Source: Marinifaba aquimaris (GTDB lineage: Bacteria > Pseudomonadota > Gammaproteobacteria > Enterobacterales > Alteromonadaceae). From it: a DNA stretch of 33,331 bases. The position numbers and the translations under genes were made by a program. The stretch spans positions 1 to 33,331 of the forward strand of contig NZ_JABULX010000040.1 in assembly GCF_013328345.1 (NCBI RefSeq), given 5' to 3'. A model generated the notes under the pieces. The model was not told where the DNA came from. It did no database searches and worked only from the letters and a program-made list of their open reading frames with translations. Positions 7,278 to 15,300 of this stretch are shown one piece after another (the first letter of the stretch is position 1; each line of letters opens with the position of its first letter).

Positions 7278-7607
7278 ATGAAAAAAATTGGCTTGTTATT
7301 GGCTCTATTAACTCTGATGGGCTGCCAAAGCGAAGAGAAAGTTGAACAAGTTAAAACATCAGCGCAACAATTTTCTGAAGATGTGGCTGAATCGGCAGAA
7401 GATTTTGCCGATGAAGTAGGTGATTCAGCAGCTGATTTAGCTGATGAGGTCGCTGATTCTGCTAAAGATATTGCTGATGACGTTAAAGATTCTAGCGCTG
7501 AGTTGGCCGAAGATGCCAAAGAAAAGGGCATAGAACTAAAAGAAGACCTGACATCGGGGGCCAAAAAGATGTGGGCATCGTTTGAAGAAAAGGTGAGTGA
7601 AGAATAA
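7278..7607 (+). CDS. Small helical lipoprotein with degenerate repeats
   Basis: The product has 109 residues. Residues 1-15 are a lipoprotein signal peptide and the lipobox ends LMGC with the acylated cysteine at 16. Position 17 is Gln, which by the +2 rule suggests the outer membrane. The rest is one predicted amphipathic helix built from about six degenerate 11-residue units of the type DSAADLADEVA, very rich in Asp, Glu, Ala and Ser, with no other domain. It resembles small Lpp-like or LEA/apolipoprotein-like helical lipoproteins, but I cannot assign a family. The ATG at 7278 has a purine-rich AGAGAAA upstream. It is bracketed by the two related sRNA-like elements, which suggests an envelope-stress connection; this is inference only. 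Confidence 0.8.
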   Translation: MKKIGLLLALLTLMGCQSEEKVEQVKTSAQQFSEDVAESAEDFADEVGDSAADLADEVADSAKDIADDVKDSSAELAEDAKEKGIELKEDLTSGAKKMWASFEEKVSEE

Positions 7608-7624
7608 GCGCTTTTCTTTAAGGC

Positions 7625-7695
7625 AAAAAAAAGCCTCGCGGGGTGGCGAGGCGATGTTTATAGGGAGTTATAAACAGAAATACATTCCAATCACA
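7625..7695 (-). ncRNA. Candidate small RNA B (twin of the element at 7153-7216)
   Basis: On the minus strand the predicted RNA begins at about ATGTGATTGGAA (from 7696), contains TAACTCCCT, and ends in the stem GCCTCGC/GCGAGGC (7633-7639 with 7646-7652) and a run of eight T. It shares the 5' 12-mer, the CTCCC word and the promoter layout with copy A, but has its own terminator stem sequence. The predicted length is about 70 bases. It lies between the end of metJ (upstream on the same strand) and the 3' end of the lipoprotein gene. CTCCC could pair with GGGAG-type ribosome-binding sites; this is an inference without a named target. Confidence 0.5.
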
Positions 7696-7700
7696 TCTTT

Positions 7701-7728
7701 TATGACTGCTGCTTTTCTGCTTAGTTCA
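7701..7728 (-). promoter_or_regulatory. Sigma-E-like promoter for candidate RNA B
   Basis: Minus-strand TGAACTA (7728-7722), 16 bases, TCATA (7705-7701). The GAACT core and the exact 16-base spacer match copy A, although the spacer sequences themselves are unrelated. That favours a conserved promoter over mere duplication. Confidence 0.4.
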
Positions 7729-7748
7729 ATATTTCTTAAAATTAATTA

Positions 7749-8090
7749 TTAATCGTCTTCACTGCCTTCGATAATCGCTTCTTCATCTGAAATATCAATA
7801 CCTTGCTCGGCTAGTATCGCTCTTACTTTTTCAGCTATTTTGTGTGGATTATCTTTCTCTAGATCTTTATCTGAAGGAAGAGGCTGACCAGTAAACGCGT
7901 GAAGAAAGGCTTCACACAATAATTCGCTATTAGTTGCGTGGCGTAAATTATTGACTTGGCGACGGGTGCGCTCATCAGTCAGTACTTTCAATACTTTTAA
8001 GGGTACAGATACAGTGACTTTTTTGACTTGTTCACTTTTTTTACCGTGTTCAACATACGGATGAATATAATTTCCGTCCCACTGTGCCAT
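7749..8090 (-). CDS. metJ: Methionine repressor MetJ
   Basis: The product has 113 residues (E. coli 105). It matches MetJ over the ribbon-helix-helix domain: [20 protein letters not shown] supplies the beta-strand that enters the DNA major groove, and [20 protein letters not shown] the helices. The C-terminus differs and is acidic. MetJ binds S-adenosylmethionine as corepressor and represses methionine genes. It is divergent from metB, with MetJ boxes in the 158-base interval, so both genes are probably repressed by it, as in E. coli. Confidence 0.97.
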   Translation of the reverse strand: MAQWDGNYIHPYVEHGKKSEQVKKVTVSVPLKVLKVLTDERTRRQVNNLRHATNSELLCEAFLHAFTGQPLPSDKDLEKDNPHKIAEKVRAILAEQGIDISDEEAIIEGSEDD

Positions 8091-8178
8091 AGCTGCAACC
8101 TACCGATTTAAAAAACGAAATTGTATTATCAAAATTGAATCAGTCAACTATCACTCATAACTTATATAATTTGTGTCG

Positions 8179-8207
8179 TTGACTGTTTGCCTTTGTCACT
8201 ATACATT
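8179..8207 (+). promoter_or_regulatory. Probable metB promoter
   Basis: TTGACT (8179-8184) is followed 15-17 bases later by TATACATT (8200-8207). The start point would fall on the MetJ boxes just downstream. Confidence 0.5.
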
Positions 8208-8209
8208 TT

Positions 8210-8225
8210 GGACGTATAGACGTCT
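8210..8225 (+). promoter_or_regulatory. Tandem MetJ boxes (met operator)
   Basis: Two adjacent 8-base boxes: GGACGTAT (6 of 8 matches) and AGACGTCT (8 of 8). MetJ dimers are known to bind arrays of the AGACGTCT consensus cooperatively. They lie 24 bases before the metB start and just after the presumed transcription start, a position suited to repression. Confidence 0.85.
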
Positions 8226-8248
8226 AAAAATAATTATAGTGAAGTCCA

Positions 8249-9403
8249 ATGAGTAAAAAAACACTTTCAACAATTGCTGTGCGCGGTGGTATTGAGTCGG
8301 ATGGTCAATATGCTGCAGTAGTGCCACCTATTTACCTATCATCTACCTATGCTTTTAAAGGCTTTGATGAAAAAGGTCCATACGATTACAGTCGTTGTGG
8401 TAACCCAAGTCGTGATGTTCTAGCCCAAACTTTAGCTGAATTAGAAGAGGGTGAGCACGGTATCGTTACTTCATCGGGTACTTCTGCTATTCACCTTGCC
8501 CTGCAAGTATTACGTCCTGATGATTTACTTGTTGTCCCTCATGATTGTTACGGCGGTAGTTATCGCTTATTTGTTAATTTAGCTGACCGTGGTCAATTTA
8601 AATTAAAAGTGATCAATCAAACTGACCCTGCTCAGCTTGACGCTGCTTTTGCTGAAAAGCCAAAATTAATTTGGGTTGAAACGCCTTCTAACCCATTGCT
8701 ACGGATCACGGATTTAAAAGATATTTGTCAGCGTGCCAAAGCAAGCGAGACTTTAGTTGCCGTCGATAATACATTTATGACGCCAGTATGTCAGCGCCCA
8801 CTTACGTTAGGTGCAGATATTGTCGTGCATTCAACCACTAAATATATCAACGGTCACTCTGATGTTGTTGCGGGTACATTAATCACCAAGACAAAAGAGT
8901 TGGGCGAAGAGTTAGCTTGGTGGGCAAATTGTATTGGTATTACAGGTTCAGCATTTGATAGCTATTTAACATTACGCGGTGTGCGTACGTTAGTGCCAAG
9001 AATGAAACAGCACCAAGAAAATGCAGCTAAATTAGTTGATTTATTGGTTGAGCATGACGCAGTAGAAGTGGTTTACCATCCTAGTTTACCAAGCCATCCT
9101 GGCCATGAATTAGCAAAAGCACAACAAACGGGTTTTGGTGCCATGTTGAGCTTTGAATTAAAAGGTGGTCAAGAGGAAGTGGTGAACTTCATCAACGGAC
9201 TTGAGCATTTTTCTTTAGCTGAATCACTAGGTGGTACTGAAAGTTTAGTGTGCCATCCAGCAACGATGACACATGCGGCGATGGATACAAAAGCGCAAGC
9301 AACAGCGGGTATTAAACCGAGCTTGATGCGTTTTTCTGTAGGCATTGAAGACGGTGATGAGCTTGTTGCTGATGTTAAAAAGGCGCTTGACGCAATAATT
9401 TAG
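8249..9403 (+). CDS. metB: Cystathionine gamma-synthase
   Basis: The product has 384 residues (E. coli MetB 386). This PLP-dependent enzyme of the Cys/Met metabolism family condenses an activated homoserine (O-succinylhomoserine in E. coli) with cysteine to give cystathionine in methionine synthesis. The PLP-binding lysine is K198 in HSTTKYINGHSD, as in E. coli. YDYSRCGNPSRD and SSGTSAIHLAL are also typical. MetB rather than cystathionine beta-lyase or gamma-lyase is favoured by linkage to metJ and by overall likeness to E. coli MetB. No metL follows, unlike E. coli; the next gene is argC. The hairpin at 9464-9488 would end its transcript. Confidence 0.93.
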   Translation: MSKKTLSTIAVRGGIESDGQYAAVVPPIYLSSTYAFKGFDEKGPYDYSRCGNPSRDVLAQTLAELEEGEHGIVTSSGTSAIHLALQVLRPDDLLVVPHDCYGGSYRLFVNLADRGQFKLKVINQTDPAQLDAAFAEKPKLIWVETPSNPLLRITDLKDICQRAKASETLVAVDNTFMTPVCQRPLTLGADIVVHSTTKYINGHSDVVAGTLITKTKELGEELAWWANCIGITGSAFDSYLTLRGVRTLVPRMKQHQENAAKLVDLLVEHDAVEVVYHPSLPSHPGHELAKAQQTGFGAMLSFELKGGQEEVVNFINGLEHFSLAESLGGTESLVCHPATMTHAAMDTKAQATAGIKPSLMRFSVGIEDGDELVADVKKALDAII

Positions 9404-9421
9404 TGTTACTTATTCTTTTAT

Positions 9422-9439
9422 ATTGAATAAATATTCATA
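9422..9439 (+). promoter_or_regulatory. Near-consensus ARG box (ArgR operator)
   Basis: ATTGAATAAATATTCATA fits the 18-base E. coli ARG box consensus (WNTGAATWWWWATTCANW) at every defined position and is palindromic over TGAAT/ATTCA. It lies 18 bases after metB and 215 bases before argC, ahead of the metB terminator. ARG boxes usually occur as pairs 3 bases apart; the neighbour at 9443-9460 is only a weak match. A possible promoter (TTGAAT 9423-9428, 17 bases, TAGTAT 9446-9451) overlaps it. Confidence 0.75.
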
Positions 9440-9463
9440 TTTGTTTAGTATTTATCCTTGCCC

Positions 9464-9495
9464 AAAGAAGCGCCTATGGCGCTTCTTTTGTTTTT
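9464..9495 (+). terminator. Intrinsic terminator after metB
   Basis: Stem AAAGAAGCGCC/GGCGCTTCTTT with a three-base loop (9464-9488), then TGTTTTT. It lies between the strong ARG box and argC, so a transcript started at the ARG box would have to pass it. Confidence 0.9.
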
Positions 9496-9564
9496 AGCTA
9501 GAAAAAGGTTACTTGCAAGGACTGATTCTGCTTTGTTTCACTATGGTAAATTACTGAGTTAAAC

Positions 9565-9582
9565 CATTAATTGTCATTCGCT
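9565..9582 (+). promoter_or_regulatory. Weaker ARG-like box overlapping a putative argC promoter
   Basis: CATTAATTGTCATTCGCT keeps T-AAT and ATTC of the ARG consensus (8 of 10 core positions). It ends 17 bases before a good -10 (TAGAAT, 9600-9605), so it would cover the -35 region. The likely start point is about 9612, giving an argC leader of about 43 bases. Confidence 0.45.
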
Positions 9583-9654
9583 TTTTATAAGCTCACTGCT
9601 AGAATGCAAGATTGGTTTTAACCTGTAACTCACCTGACAAAAAAGAGTGGAACG

Positions 9655-10668
9655 ATGATCAGAGTCTCAATTATTGGTGCCAGCGGATATACTGGCGCAG
9701 AGTTAGCAGCATTGGTGCATAACCATCCACAGTTTCAAATTGCTGGATTATATGTATCGGAAAACAGTAGCGATGCCTACAAACCTTTTTCATCTATACA
9801 TGGACAATTTGCTTATCAGATAGATCGTACTCTGATTCCGGTTGGAGAAGCGCAAATAGGAAAAATTTGTGCCGAATCCGATGCATTGTTTTTATGTACG
9901 CCACATTCAGCATCGGTTGAATGGGTTGCACAAGCCCTGCATCACGGATCTAAGGTCTTTGATTTATCAGGAGCGTATCGATTATCCGATTTGTCCGTGA
10001 TTAAACAATATTATGGCTTTGAACACAGATATCCTGAGTTGTTGCAACAAGCAGTTTATGGATTAGCTGAGTGGAATTTTGATGACATTCGTCAAAGCGA
10101 TTTAATATCGGTTCCAGGCTGTTATCCAACTGCTTCACTAATGGCATTAAAGCCATTACAAATGGCTAATTTAATTGATTCGTCAGTTTTACCTATTATC
10201 AATGCAACCTCAGGTGTTTCAGGTGCGGGAAGACGAGCGAGTTTAACGTCTAGCTTTTGTGAAGTGAGCCTAAATCCTTATGGTGTGCTGGGCCACAGGC
10301 ATCAGCCTGAAATTGCAGAGCATTTAGCGCATCCTGTGATCTTTACGCCGCATTTAGGTAATTTTAAGCGCGGTATTTTAGCTACTATCACGTCAAAGCT
10401 TAAAGAAGGCACAACCGAGGCAATAGTTGATAAAGCATTTAACGATGCTTACGAAGGTAAGTCTCTGGTCCGTTTAAGACAAAACTGGCCATCGGTACAA
10501 GATGTAGCTGCAACGCCATTTGTTGATTTACATTGGCAGCTAGATAAAGAAACCGGCTATTTAGTCGTCGTTTCCGCGATAGATAATTTATTAAAAGGTG
10601 CTGCGGCACAAGCGATGCAATGCGCAAACTTAAGGTTTGGTTTTGCATCGAATAAAGGTTTAATTTAA
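9655..10668 (+). CDS. argC: N-acetyl-gamma-glutamyl-phosphate reductase
   Basis: The product has 337 residues and catalyses the third step of ornithine/arginine synthesis, NADPH-dependent reduction of N-acetylglutamyl phosphate to the semialdehyde. The N-terminal dinucleotide-binding motif is GASGYTGAEL (8-17). The catalytic cysteine is C156 in SVPGCYPTA. SGVSGAGRRASL and the HRHQPEI segment are also conserved. The start has an AGTGGA ribosome-binding site. It opens the argCBFG cluster and joins argB without a gap. Expression is probably under ArgR. The argE gene often found divergent from argC in related bacteria is absent here; metB takes its place. Confidence 0.96.
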   Translation: MIRVSIIGASGYTGAELAALVHNHPQFQIAGLYVSENSSDAYKPFSSIHGQFAYQIDRTLIPVGEAQIGKICAESDALFLCTPHSASVEWVAQALHHGSKVFDLSGAYRLSDLSVIKQYYGFEHRYPELLQQAVYGLAEWNFDDIRQSDLISVPGCYPTASLMALKPLQMANLIDSSVLPIINATSGVSGAGRRASLTSSFCEVSLNPYGVLGHRHQPEIAEHLAHPVIFTPHLGNFKRGILATITSKLKEGTTEAIVDKAFNDAYEGKSLVRLRQNWPSVQDVAATPFVDLHWQLDKETGYLVVVSAIDNLLKGAAAQAMQCANLRFGFASNKGLI

Positions 10669-11451
10669 ATGAGTGATAAAACACTGGTCATTAAAGTAGG
10701 CGGCGCATTACTTGAAGATGCCAACTGCTTAACTGCATTTTTTGCTGAGTTAAAAGCAATTAGCGAAAAACAACCCGTTGTTGTTGTACACGGTGGTGGC
10801 GCTTTAGTTCAGCAACTATTAGCTGATTTAGGCCAAAATAGTGAAAAGAAAAACGGTTTGCGTATTACGCCTGTTGAGCATATGCCTTATGTTGTCGGTG
10901 GTTTGGCCGGTACGGCAAATAAACAAATGCTAAGTGCCGCAATTGGTGTGGGTGCAAAAGCTGTCTCTATTTCATTAGCAGATGGTGGTGATATTGCTTG
11001 TGACATAACTGACCCTGATTTAGGTTTAGTCGGGGAAGTGGCTTCAACATCAAGTGAGCAAGCTCAGTTAGTAAAAGATTTACTTGCCAATGGTTATTTA
11101 CCAGTGATTAGTTCAATTGGTGCTAAAGCCGATGGCACTTTATTAAATGTAAATGCCGACCAAGCTGCAGAAGCGTTAGCAAAAATTCTTAAAGGTCAGC
11201 TCGTTTTACTTTCAGATGTAGATGGGATTTTAGATGCGGATAAAGCTGTAATCCCGACTATGACCCGTGAAGTTGCTGATCAACTTATCGATTCAGGTGT
11301 GATCACCGATGGCATGGTTGTGAAAGTAAATACCGCGTTAGCGACAGCTCAAGAACTCAATGCACCAATTGGCATTCTCAATTGGCGCAACCCTAAATTG
11401 ATTGGTCAGTGGCTTGAAAGCAAGTCATGTGGCACAACCGTTCAGGCTTAA
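10669..11451 (+). CDS. argB: Acetylglutamate kinase
   Basis: The product has 260 residues. This amino-acid kinase phosphorylates N-acetylglutamate with ATP, the second step of the pathway. The N-terminal VIKVGGALLED glycine-rich loop, VVVHGGGALVQQ substrate loop, NVNADQAAEALA and LLSDVDGIL motifs are all present. It lacks the extra N-terminal helix typical of arginine-inhibited hexameric kinases, so like E. coli ArgB it is probably not the feedback-controlled step. The ATG directly follows the argC stop codon, indicating coupled translation; argF begins 17 bases after its stop. Confidence 0.96.
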   Translation: MSDKTLVIKVGGALLEDANCLTAFFAELKAISEKQPVVVVHGGGALVQQLLADLGQNSEKKNGLRITPVEHMPYVVGGLAGTANKQMLSAAIGVGAKAVSISLADGGDIACDITDPDLGLVGEVASTSSEQAQLVKDLLANGYLPVISSIGAKADGTLLNVNADQAAEALAKILKGQLVLLSDVDGILDADKAVIPTMTREVADQLIDSGVITDGMVVKVNTALATAQELNAPIGILNWRNPKLIGQWLESKSCGTTVQA

Positions 11452-11468
11452 CAAAAAGGATAATATTA

Positions 11469-12377
11469 ATGAAACACTTTTTGTCAGTAAAAGATCTTTC
11501 TAAAAATGAGATCATGGATTTGATCAAACTTGCCGTAGATCACAAACAGAACCCAGGTAAATACAGCCAAGCATTAGCAGGTAAAAGCATTGCCACTATT
11601 TATGAAAAGCCATCTTTACGTACACGTGTGAGCTTTGATGTAGGTATTGCTAAGCTCGGTGGTCACTCGGTTTATTTAGATCAACAAAACGGTGCTTTAG
11701 GCAAGCGAGAGTCAGTTAAAGATTTCGCGTTAAACTTATCTTGCTGGGTTGATGCGATTGTTGCCCGTGTATTTGAGCACGATACATTGGTTGAATTAGC
11801 TGAGCACGGTAGTGTACCCGTAGTCAATTCTCTTTGTAATTTATACCACCCTTGCCAAGCAATTGCTGATTACCAAGCGCTGTACGAAGCTCGTGGTAAT
11901 AGTCTTGATGGTGCATCGATTGCCTATGTTGGTGACGGGAATAATGTAACGCATTCATTATTACTCGCAGGTGCTATTTTAGGCCTAAAAGTCGTTTCAG
12001 TAACGCCTGTTGGTTACAGTCCTGATGCACAAGTGGTTCAATTAGCGCAAAAATTAGCGGCTGAAAACGGCGGCGAAATCATTATTTCAAATGATGTAAA
12101 CGATGCAAAAGGCGTTGATGCGATCTACAACGATACTTGGATTTCAATGGGTGATGATAAATCACTTGATGATATCAAGGCTAAGTTCGCGCCATACAAA
12201 ACGACTGTTCAGCTAATGAATGACTTAGACGTTAAATACTTCATGCATTGCCAACCGGTTTATCGCGGTATTGAAGTTGAAGATGAAGTGGTTGATAGCG
12301 AAAAGTCTATTTTAATGGCACAAGCTGAAAACCGAATGCATGCCCAAAATGCGGTATTGATGACGTTATTAAAATAA
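11469..12377 (+). CDS. argF: Ornithine carbamoyltransferase
   Basis: The product has 302 residues from ATG 11469, preceded by AAAAAGGA. A longer frame starting at 11427 overlaps argB and is not needed. It joins carbamoyl phosphate and ornithine to citrulline. The carbamoyl-phosphate loop is SLRTR (49-53), with Leu in place of the usual Thr. The catalytic HC motif is HCQP (260-263) rather than HCLP. Both variants are found in one branch of ornithine transcarbamylases, so they are not evidence of loss of function. VGDGNNVTHSLL and the FMHCQPVYRG region support ornithine rather than aspartate specificity, as does the operon. Confidence 0.93.
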   Translation: MKHFLSVKDLSKNEIMDLIKLAVDHKQNPGKYSQALAGKSIATIYEKPSLRTRVSFDVGIAKLGGHSVYLDQQNGALGKRESVKDFALNLSCWVDAIVARVFEHDTLVELAEHGSVPVVNSLCNLYHPCQAIADYQALYEARGNSLDGASIAYVGDGNNVTHSLLLAGAILGLKVVSVTPVGYSPDAQVVQLAQKLAAENGGEIIISNDVNDAKGVDAIYNDTWISMGDDKSLDDIKAKFAPYKTTVQLMNDLDVKYFMHCQPVYRGIEVEDEVVDSEKSILMAQAENRMHAQNAVLMTLLK

Positions 12378-12479
12378 CGATTAAAATTGATTTAAACATC
12401 AGGCGAGTGTAAGTCACTGGCTTGAAAAATAGAATTATTGCGTAGTAACGCAAACTAGTTACGAAACAGAGGAACAAAC

Positions 12480-13691
12480 ATGTCAGATATCAAAAAGGTT
12501 GTCTTAGCCTACTCAGGTGGCTTAGATACATCAGCCATCATTCCATGGTTAAAAGAAACGTATAACGGTTGTGAAGTTGTCGCTTTCTGTGCCGATGTAG
12601 GTCAAGGTGAAGAAGAATTAGAAGGCATCCAAGAAAAAGCGATCGCATCTGGTGCTTCTGAATGTCATGTTGTTGATTTAAAAGAAGAGTTCGTAAAAGA
12701 GTACATTTTCCCTATCGTTAAAACAGGTGCTGTTTACGAAGGTGAATACTTACTTGGTACGTCTATGGCGCGCCCGGTCATTGCAAAAGCACACGTTGAA
12801 GTTGCGCTTAAAGTAGGTGCTGATGCGGTTTGTCACGGTTGTACTGGTAAAGGTAACGACCAAGTGCGCTTTGAAGCGTGTTTTGCGGCGTTAGCTCCAC
12901 AACTAAAAGTTATCGCGCCATGGCGTGAGTGGGAAATGCGCTCACGTGAAGATTTATTAAACTACTTAGCAGAGCGCAATATTCCATGTTCAGCTTCACT
13001 TACTAAGATTTATAGCCGTGACGCTAACGCGTGGCATATTTCTCACGAAGGTGGTGAAATCGAAGATCCGTGGAATGAACCATCAAAAGGCATTTGGACA
13101 ATGACGGTTGATCCTATGGATGCACCAGATGAGTCTGAAACACTTCAGCTTAGCTTTGACAAAGGTGAATTAGTTGCGGTAGACGGTAAAGAACTATCTG
13201 CATATGATTCATTAGTTTACCTAAACGAAAAAGCAGCAGCACACGGTGTTGGCCGTATTGATATCGTAGAAAACCGTTTAGTGGGAATGAAGTCTCGTGG
13301 TTGTTATGAAACACCAGGCGGTACGGTATTAATGAAAGCTTATAAAGCACTAGAGTGTATGATCTTAGACAAAAATGCGCTTAAGTTCCGCGAACAAGTT
13401 GGTTTAGAGTTCTCGCACGTAATTTACGACGGTCGTTGGTTCACTCAGCTATCTAAGTCTTTATTAGCAGCTGGTGCATCATTTGCTGATAACATCACAG
13501 GTGATATTGTGGTGCGTTTATACAAAGGTCACTGCACTGTTATTCAACGTCGTTCACCAAATAGCTTATACAACGAAGAATTCTCTACGTTTGGTGAAGA
13601 TGAAGTTTATAACCAGAAAGATGCTGAAGGCTTTATTCGTTTATTCAGCTTATCAAGCCGTATTGAAGCAATTAACAAAGCTTCAAAATAA
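12480..13691 (+). CDS. argG: Argininosuccinate synthase
   Basis: The product has 403 residues, the short type of ArgG rather than the 447-residue E. coli form. It condenses citrulline and aspartate with ATP cleavage. The PP-loop is AYSGGLDTS (residues 9-17), with [15 protein letters not shown] for ATP/citrulline binding and YETPGGT later. The AGAGGA ribosome-binding site lies 8 bases before the ATG. The 102-base gap after argF has no obvious terminator, so it is likely still in the argCBF transcript, whereas a very strong terminator follows argG. Confidence 0.96.
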   Translation: MSDIKKVVLAYSGGLDTSAIIPWLKETYNGCEVVAFCADVGQGEEELEGIQEKAIASGASECHVVDLKEEFVKEYIFPIVKTGAVYEGEYLLGTSMARPVIAKAHVEVALKVGADAVCHGCTGKGNDQVRFEACFAALAPQLKVIAPWREWEMRSREDLLNYLAERNIPCSASLTKIYSRDANAWHISHEGGEIEDPWNEPSKGIWTMTVDPMDAPDESETLQLSFDKGELVAVDGKELSAYDSLVYLNEKAAAHGVGRIDIVENRLVGMKSRGCYETPGGTVLMKAYKALECMILDKNALKFREQVGLEFSHVIYDGRWFTQLSKSLLAAGASFADNITGDIVVRLYKGHCTVIQRRSPNSLYNEEFSTFGEDEVYNQKDAEGFIRLFSLSSRIEAINKASK

Positions 13692-13712
13692 GTAGCTGAC
13701 TTATCTGTATGC

Positions 13713-13747
13713 AAGCAAGTCAGGTCGAACCTGACTTGCTTTTGTTT
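13713..13747 (+). terminator. Strong intrinsic terminator between argG and argH
   Basis: A 13-base perfect stem, AAGCAAGTCAGGT/ACCTGACTTGCTT (13713-13725 with 13729-13741), with a three-base loop and then TTGTTTT. It separates argH from argCBFG unless read-through occurs. Confidence 0.92.
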
Positions 13748-13778
13748 TAATTAAGCAACTAATACCAAGTTTAAACGC

Positions 13779-13802
13779 TTAATCATTAATATCAGTGATT
13801 AA
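13779..13802. promoter_or_regulatory. Dyad TTAATCA-N10-TGATTAA upstream of argH
   Basis: Two perfect 7-base inverted half-sites separated by ten bases lie 38 bases before argH, just after the argG terminator. The arrangement looks like a dimeric regulator's operator, but the half-sites are not the ARG consensus (TGAAT/ATTCA). The binding protein is unknown. Confidence 0.3.
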
Positions 13803-13840
13803 ACTTTTAAGCTTAAATTGACGTTATTCAGGAGATCATT

Positions 13841-15205
13841 ATGGCACTTTGGGGCGGTCGTTTTACCGGCGAAACCAGTCAACTATTCAAGTTATTCAAC
13901 GATTCTTTACCAGTCGACTATCGCATGGCTGAACAAGATATCATTGGTTCAATTTCTTGGTCTCGTGCATTAGCGTCGGTCAATGTGTTATCAGCACAAG
14001 AGCAGCACGATTTAGAAAAAGCGCTTAACGACTTATTGTTAGTTGTAAAAGAGAACCCTGAGGTTGTACTTGAGTCGGATGCTGAAGATATTCACAGCTG
14101 GGTTGAAGGTAAGTTAATCGATGCCGTAGGCGATTTAGGTAAGAAGTTACATACAGGTCGCAGTCGAAATGACCAAGTTGCAACTGACTTAAAACTTTGG
14201 TGTAAACAGCAATGTGAAGGTTTAGATGAGTTACTAGGTGAGTTAATCGCAGCATTAGTTGCGTTAGCTGAGCGTGAGCAAGATACGGTATTACCTGGCT
14301 ACACTCACTTACAACGCGCTCAACCAGTAACATTTGCTCATTGGTGTTTAGCTTATGTAGAAATGTTCACTCGTGACAAAAAGCGTTTAGCTAATGCTGT
14401 TGACTTATTGAATACATCTCCGCTAGGTTGTGGTGCTTTAGCTGGTACGGCTTATGATATCGACCGTGAAGAGCTCGCGAAAGATTTAGGTTTTGCTCGT
14501 GCTACTCGCAACAGTTTAGATTCAGTGTCTGATCGCGATCACGTACTTGAGTTATTATCTGTAGCTTCAATTTCATCTGTGCATTTATCACGTATGGCTG
14601 AAGATGTTATTTTCTATAATTCAGGTGAAGCTGGTTTCTTAGAAATGAGTGACAACGTGACATCTGGTTCATCACTAATGCCTCAGAAGAAGAACCCTGA
14701 TGCAATGGAGCTTATCCGCGGTAAATGTGGCCGTGTAGTGGGTGCTCTAACAGGTATGATGACAACGATGAAAGCCCTTCCTCTTGCTTATAACAAAGAT
14801 ATGCAAGAAGACAAAGAAGGTTTATTCGATGCTGTTGATACATGGAGTATTTGCTTAGAAATGGCTGTACTTTGTATGCAAGGATTAAAAACAAACCCTG
14901 AGCGTACTTATCAAGCAGCTCAAGCTGGTTACTCAAATGCAACTGAATTAGCCGATTACTTAGTGGCTAAGCAAATTCCTTTCCGTGAAGCGCACCACAT
15001 TGTAGGTGAAGCTGTGGTTTATGCGATTGAGCAGAAAAAGCCTTTAGAGGATCTTGAGTTAGCTGAATTAAAGCAATTTAGCGACACAATTGAGGATGAT
15101 GTCTACCAACACTTAACTATTGAAGCCTGCTTAGAAAAGCGTTTAGCGCTTGGTGGCACGTCTAAAGAGCAAGTAAAAGCTCAGCTAGCTCAGTTAAAGA
15201 AATAA
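13841..15205 (+). CDS. argH: Argininosuccinate lyase
   Basis: The product has 454 residues (E. coli 457) and splits argininosuccinate to arginine and fumarate, the last step of the pathway. It is a fumarase/aspartase superfamily member with the signature [12 protein letters not shown] on the catalytic flexible loop, [12 protein letters not shown] and the [11 protein letters not shown] segment. It ends without the C-terminal acetyltransferase extension known in argH(A) fusions of Vibrio and several Alteromonadales, and a separate argA follows. An excellent CAGGAGA ribosome-binding site precedes the ATG. Terminators on both sides imply its own promoter. Confidence 0.96.
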   Translation: MALWGGRFTGETSQLFKLFNDSLPVDYRMAEQDIIGSISWSRALASVNVLSAQEQHDLEKALNDLLLVVKENPEVVLESDAEDIHSWVEGKLIDAVGDLGKKLHTGRSRNDQVATDLKLWCKQQCEGLDELLGELIAALVALAEREQDTVLPGYTHLQRAQPVTFAHWCLAYVEMFTRDKKRLANAVDLLNTSPLGCGALAGTAYDIDREELAKDLGFARATRNSLDSVSDRDHVLELLSVASISSVHLSRMAEDVIFYNSGEAGFLEMSDNVTSGSSLMPQKKNPDAMELIRGKCGRVVGALTGMMTTMKALPLAYNKDMQEDKEGLFDAVDTWSICLEMAVLCMQGLKTNPERTYQAAQAGYSNATELADYLVAKQIPFREAHHIVGEAVVYAIEQKKPLEDLELAELKQFSDTIEDDVYQHLTIEACLEKRLALGGTSKEQVKAQLAQLKK

Positions 15206-15224
15206 GCCTTATTTAGTCATGATT

Positions 15225-15252
15225 AAAGCAAGCCTTATGGCTTGCTTTTTTG
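15225..15252 (+). terminator. Intrinsic terminator after argH
   Basis: Stem AAAGCAAGCC/GGCTTGCTTT (15225-15234 with 15239-15248), four-base loop, then TTTTG. It lies between argH and argA. Confidence 0.9.
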
Positions 15253-15271
15253 TCTCTGGCACAGGTATAAA
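15242..15271 (+). promoter_or_regulatory. Possible argA promoter
   Basis: TTGCTT (15242-15247), an 18-base spacer and TATAAA (15266-15271). The -35 lies in the descending arm of the argH terminator. The start would be about 15278, leaving a leader of roughly 23 bases to the argA ATG. Confidence 0.35.
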
Positions 15272-15300
15272 GTTAATAAAGCAAAAAAGTAAATCAGATA

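Noticed and set aside
11633-12260. SLRTR and HCQP in ArgF as signs of altered specificity
   Set aside because: Both variants occur in one branch of normal ornithine carbamoyltransferases; the operon supports the usual function.
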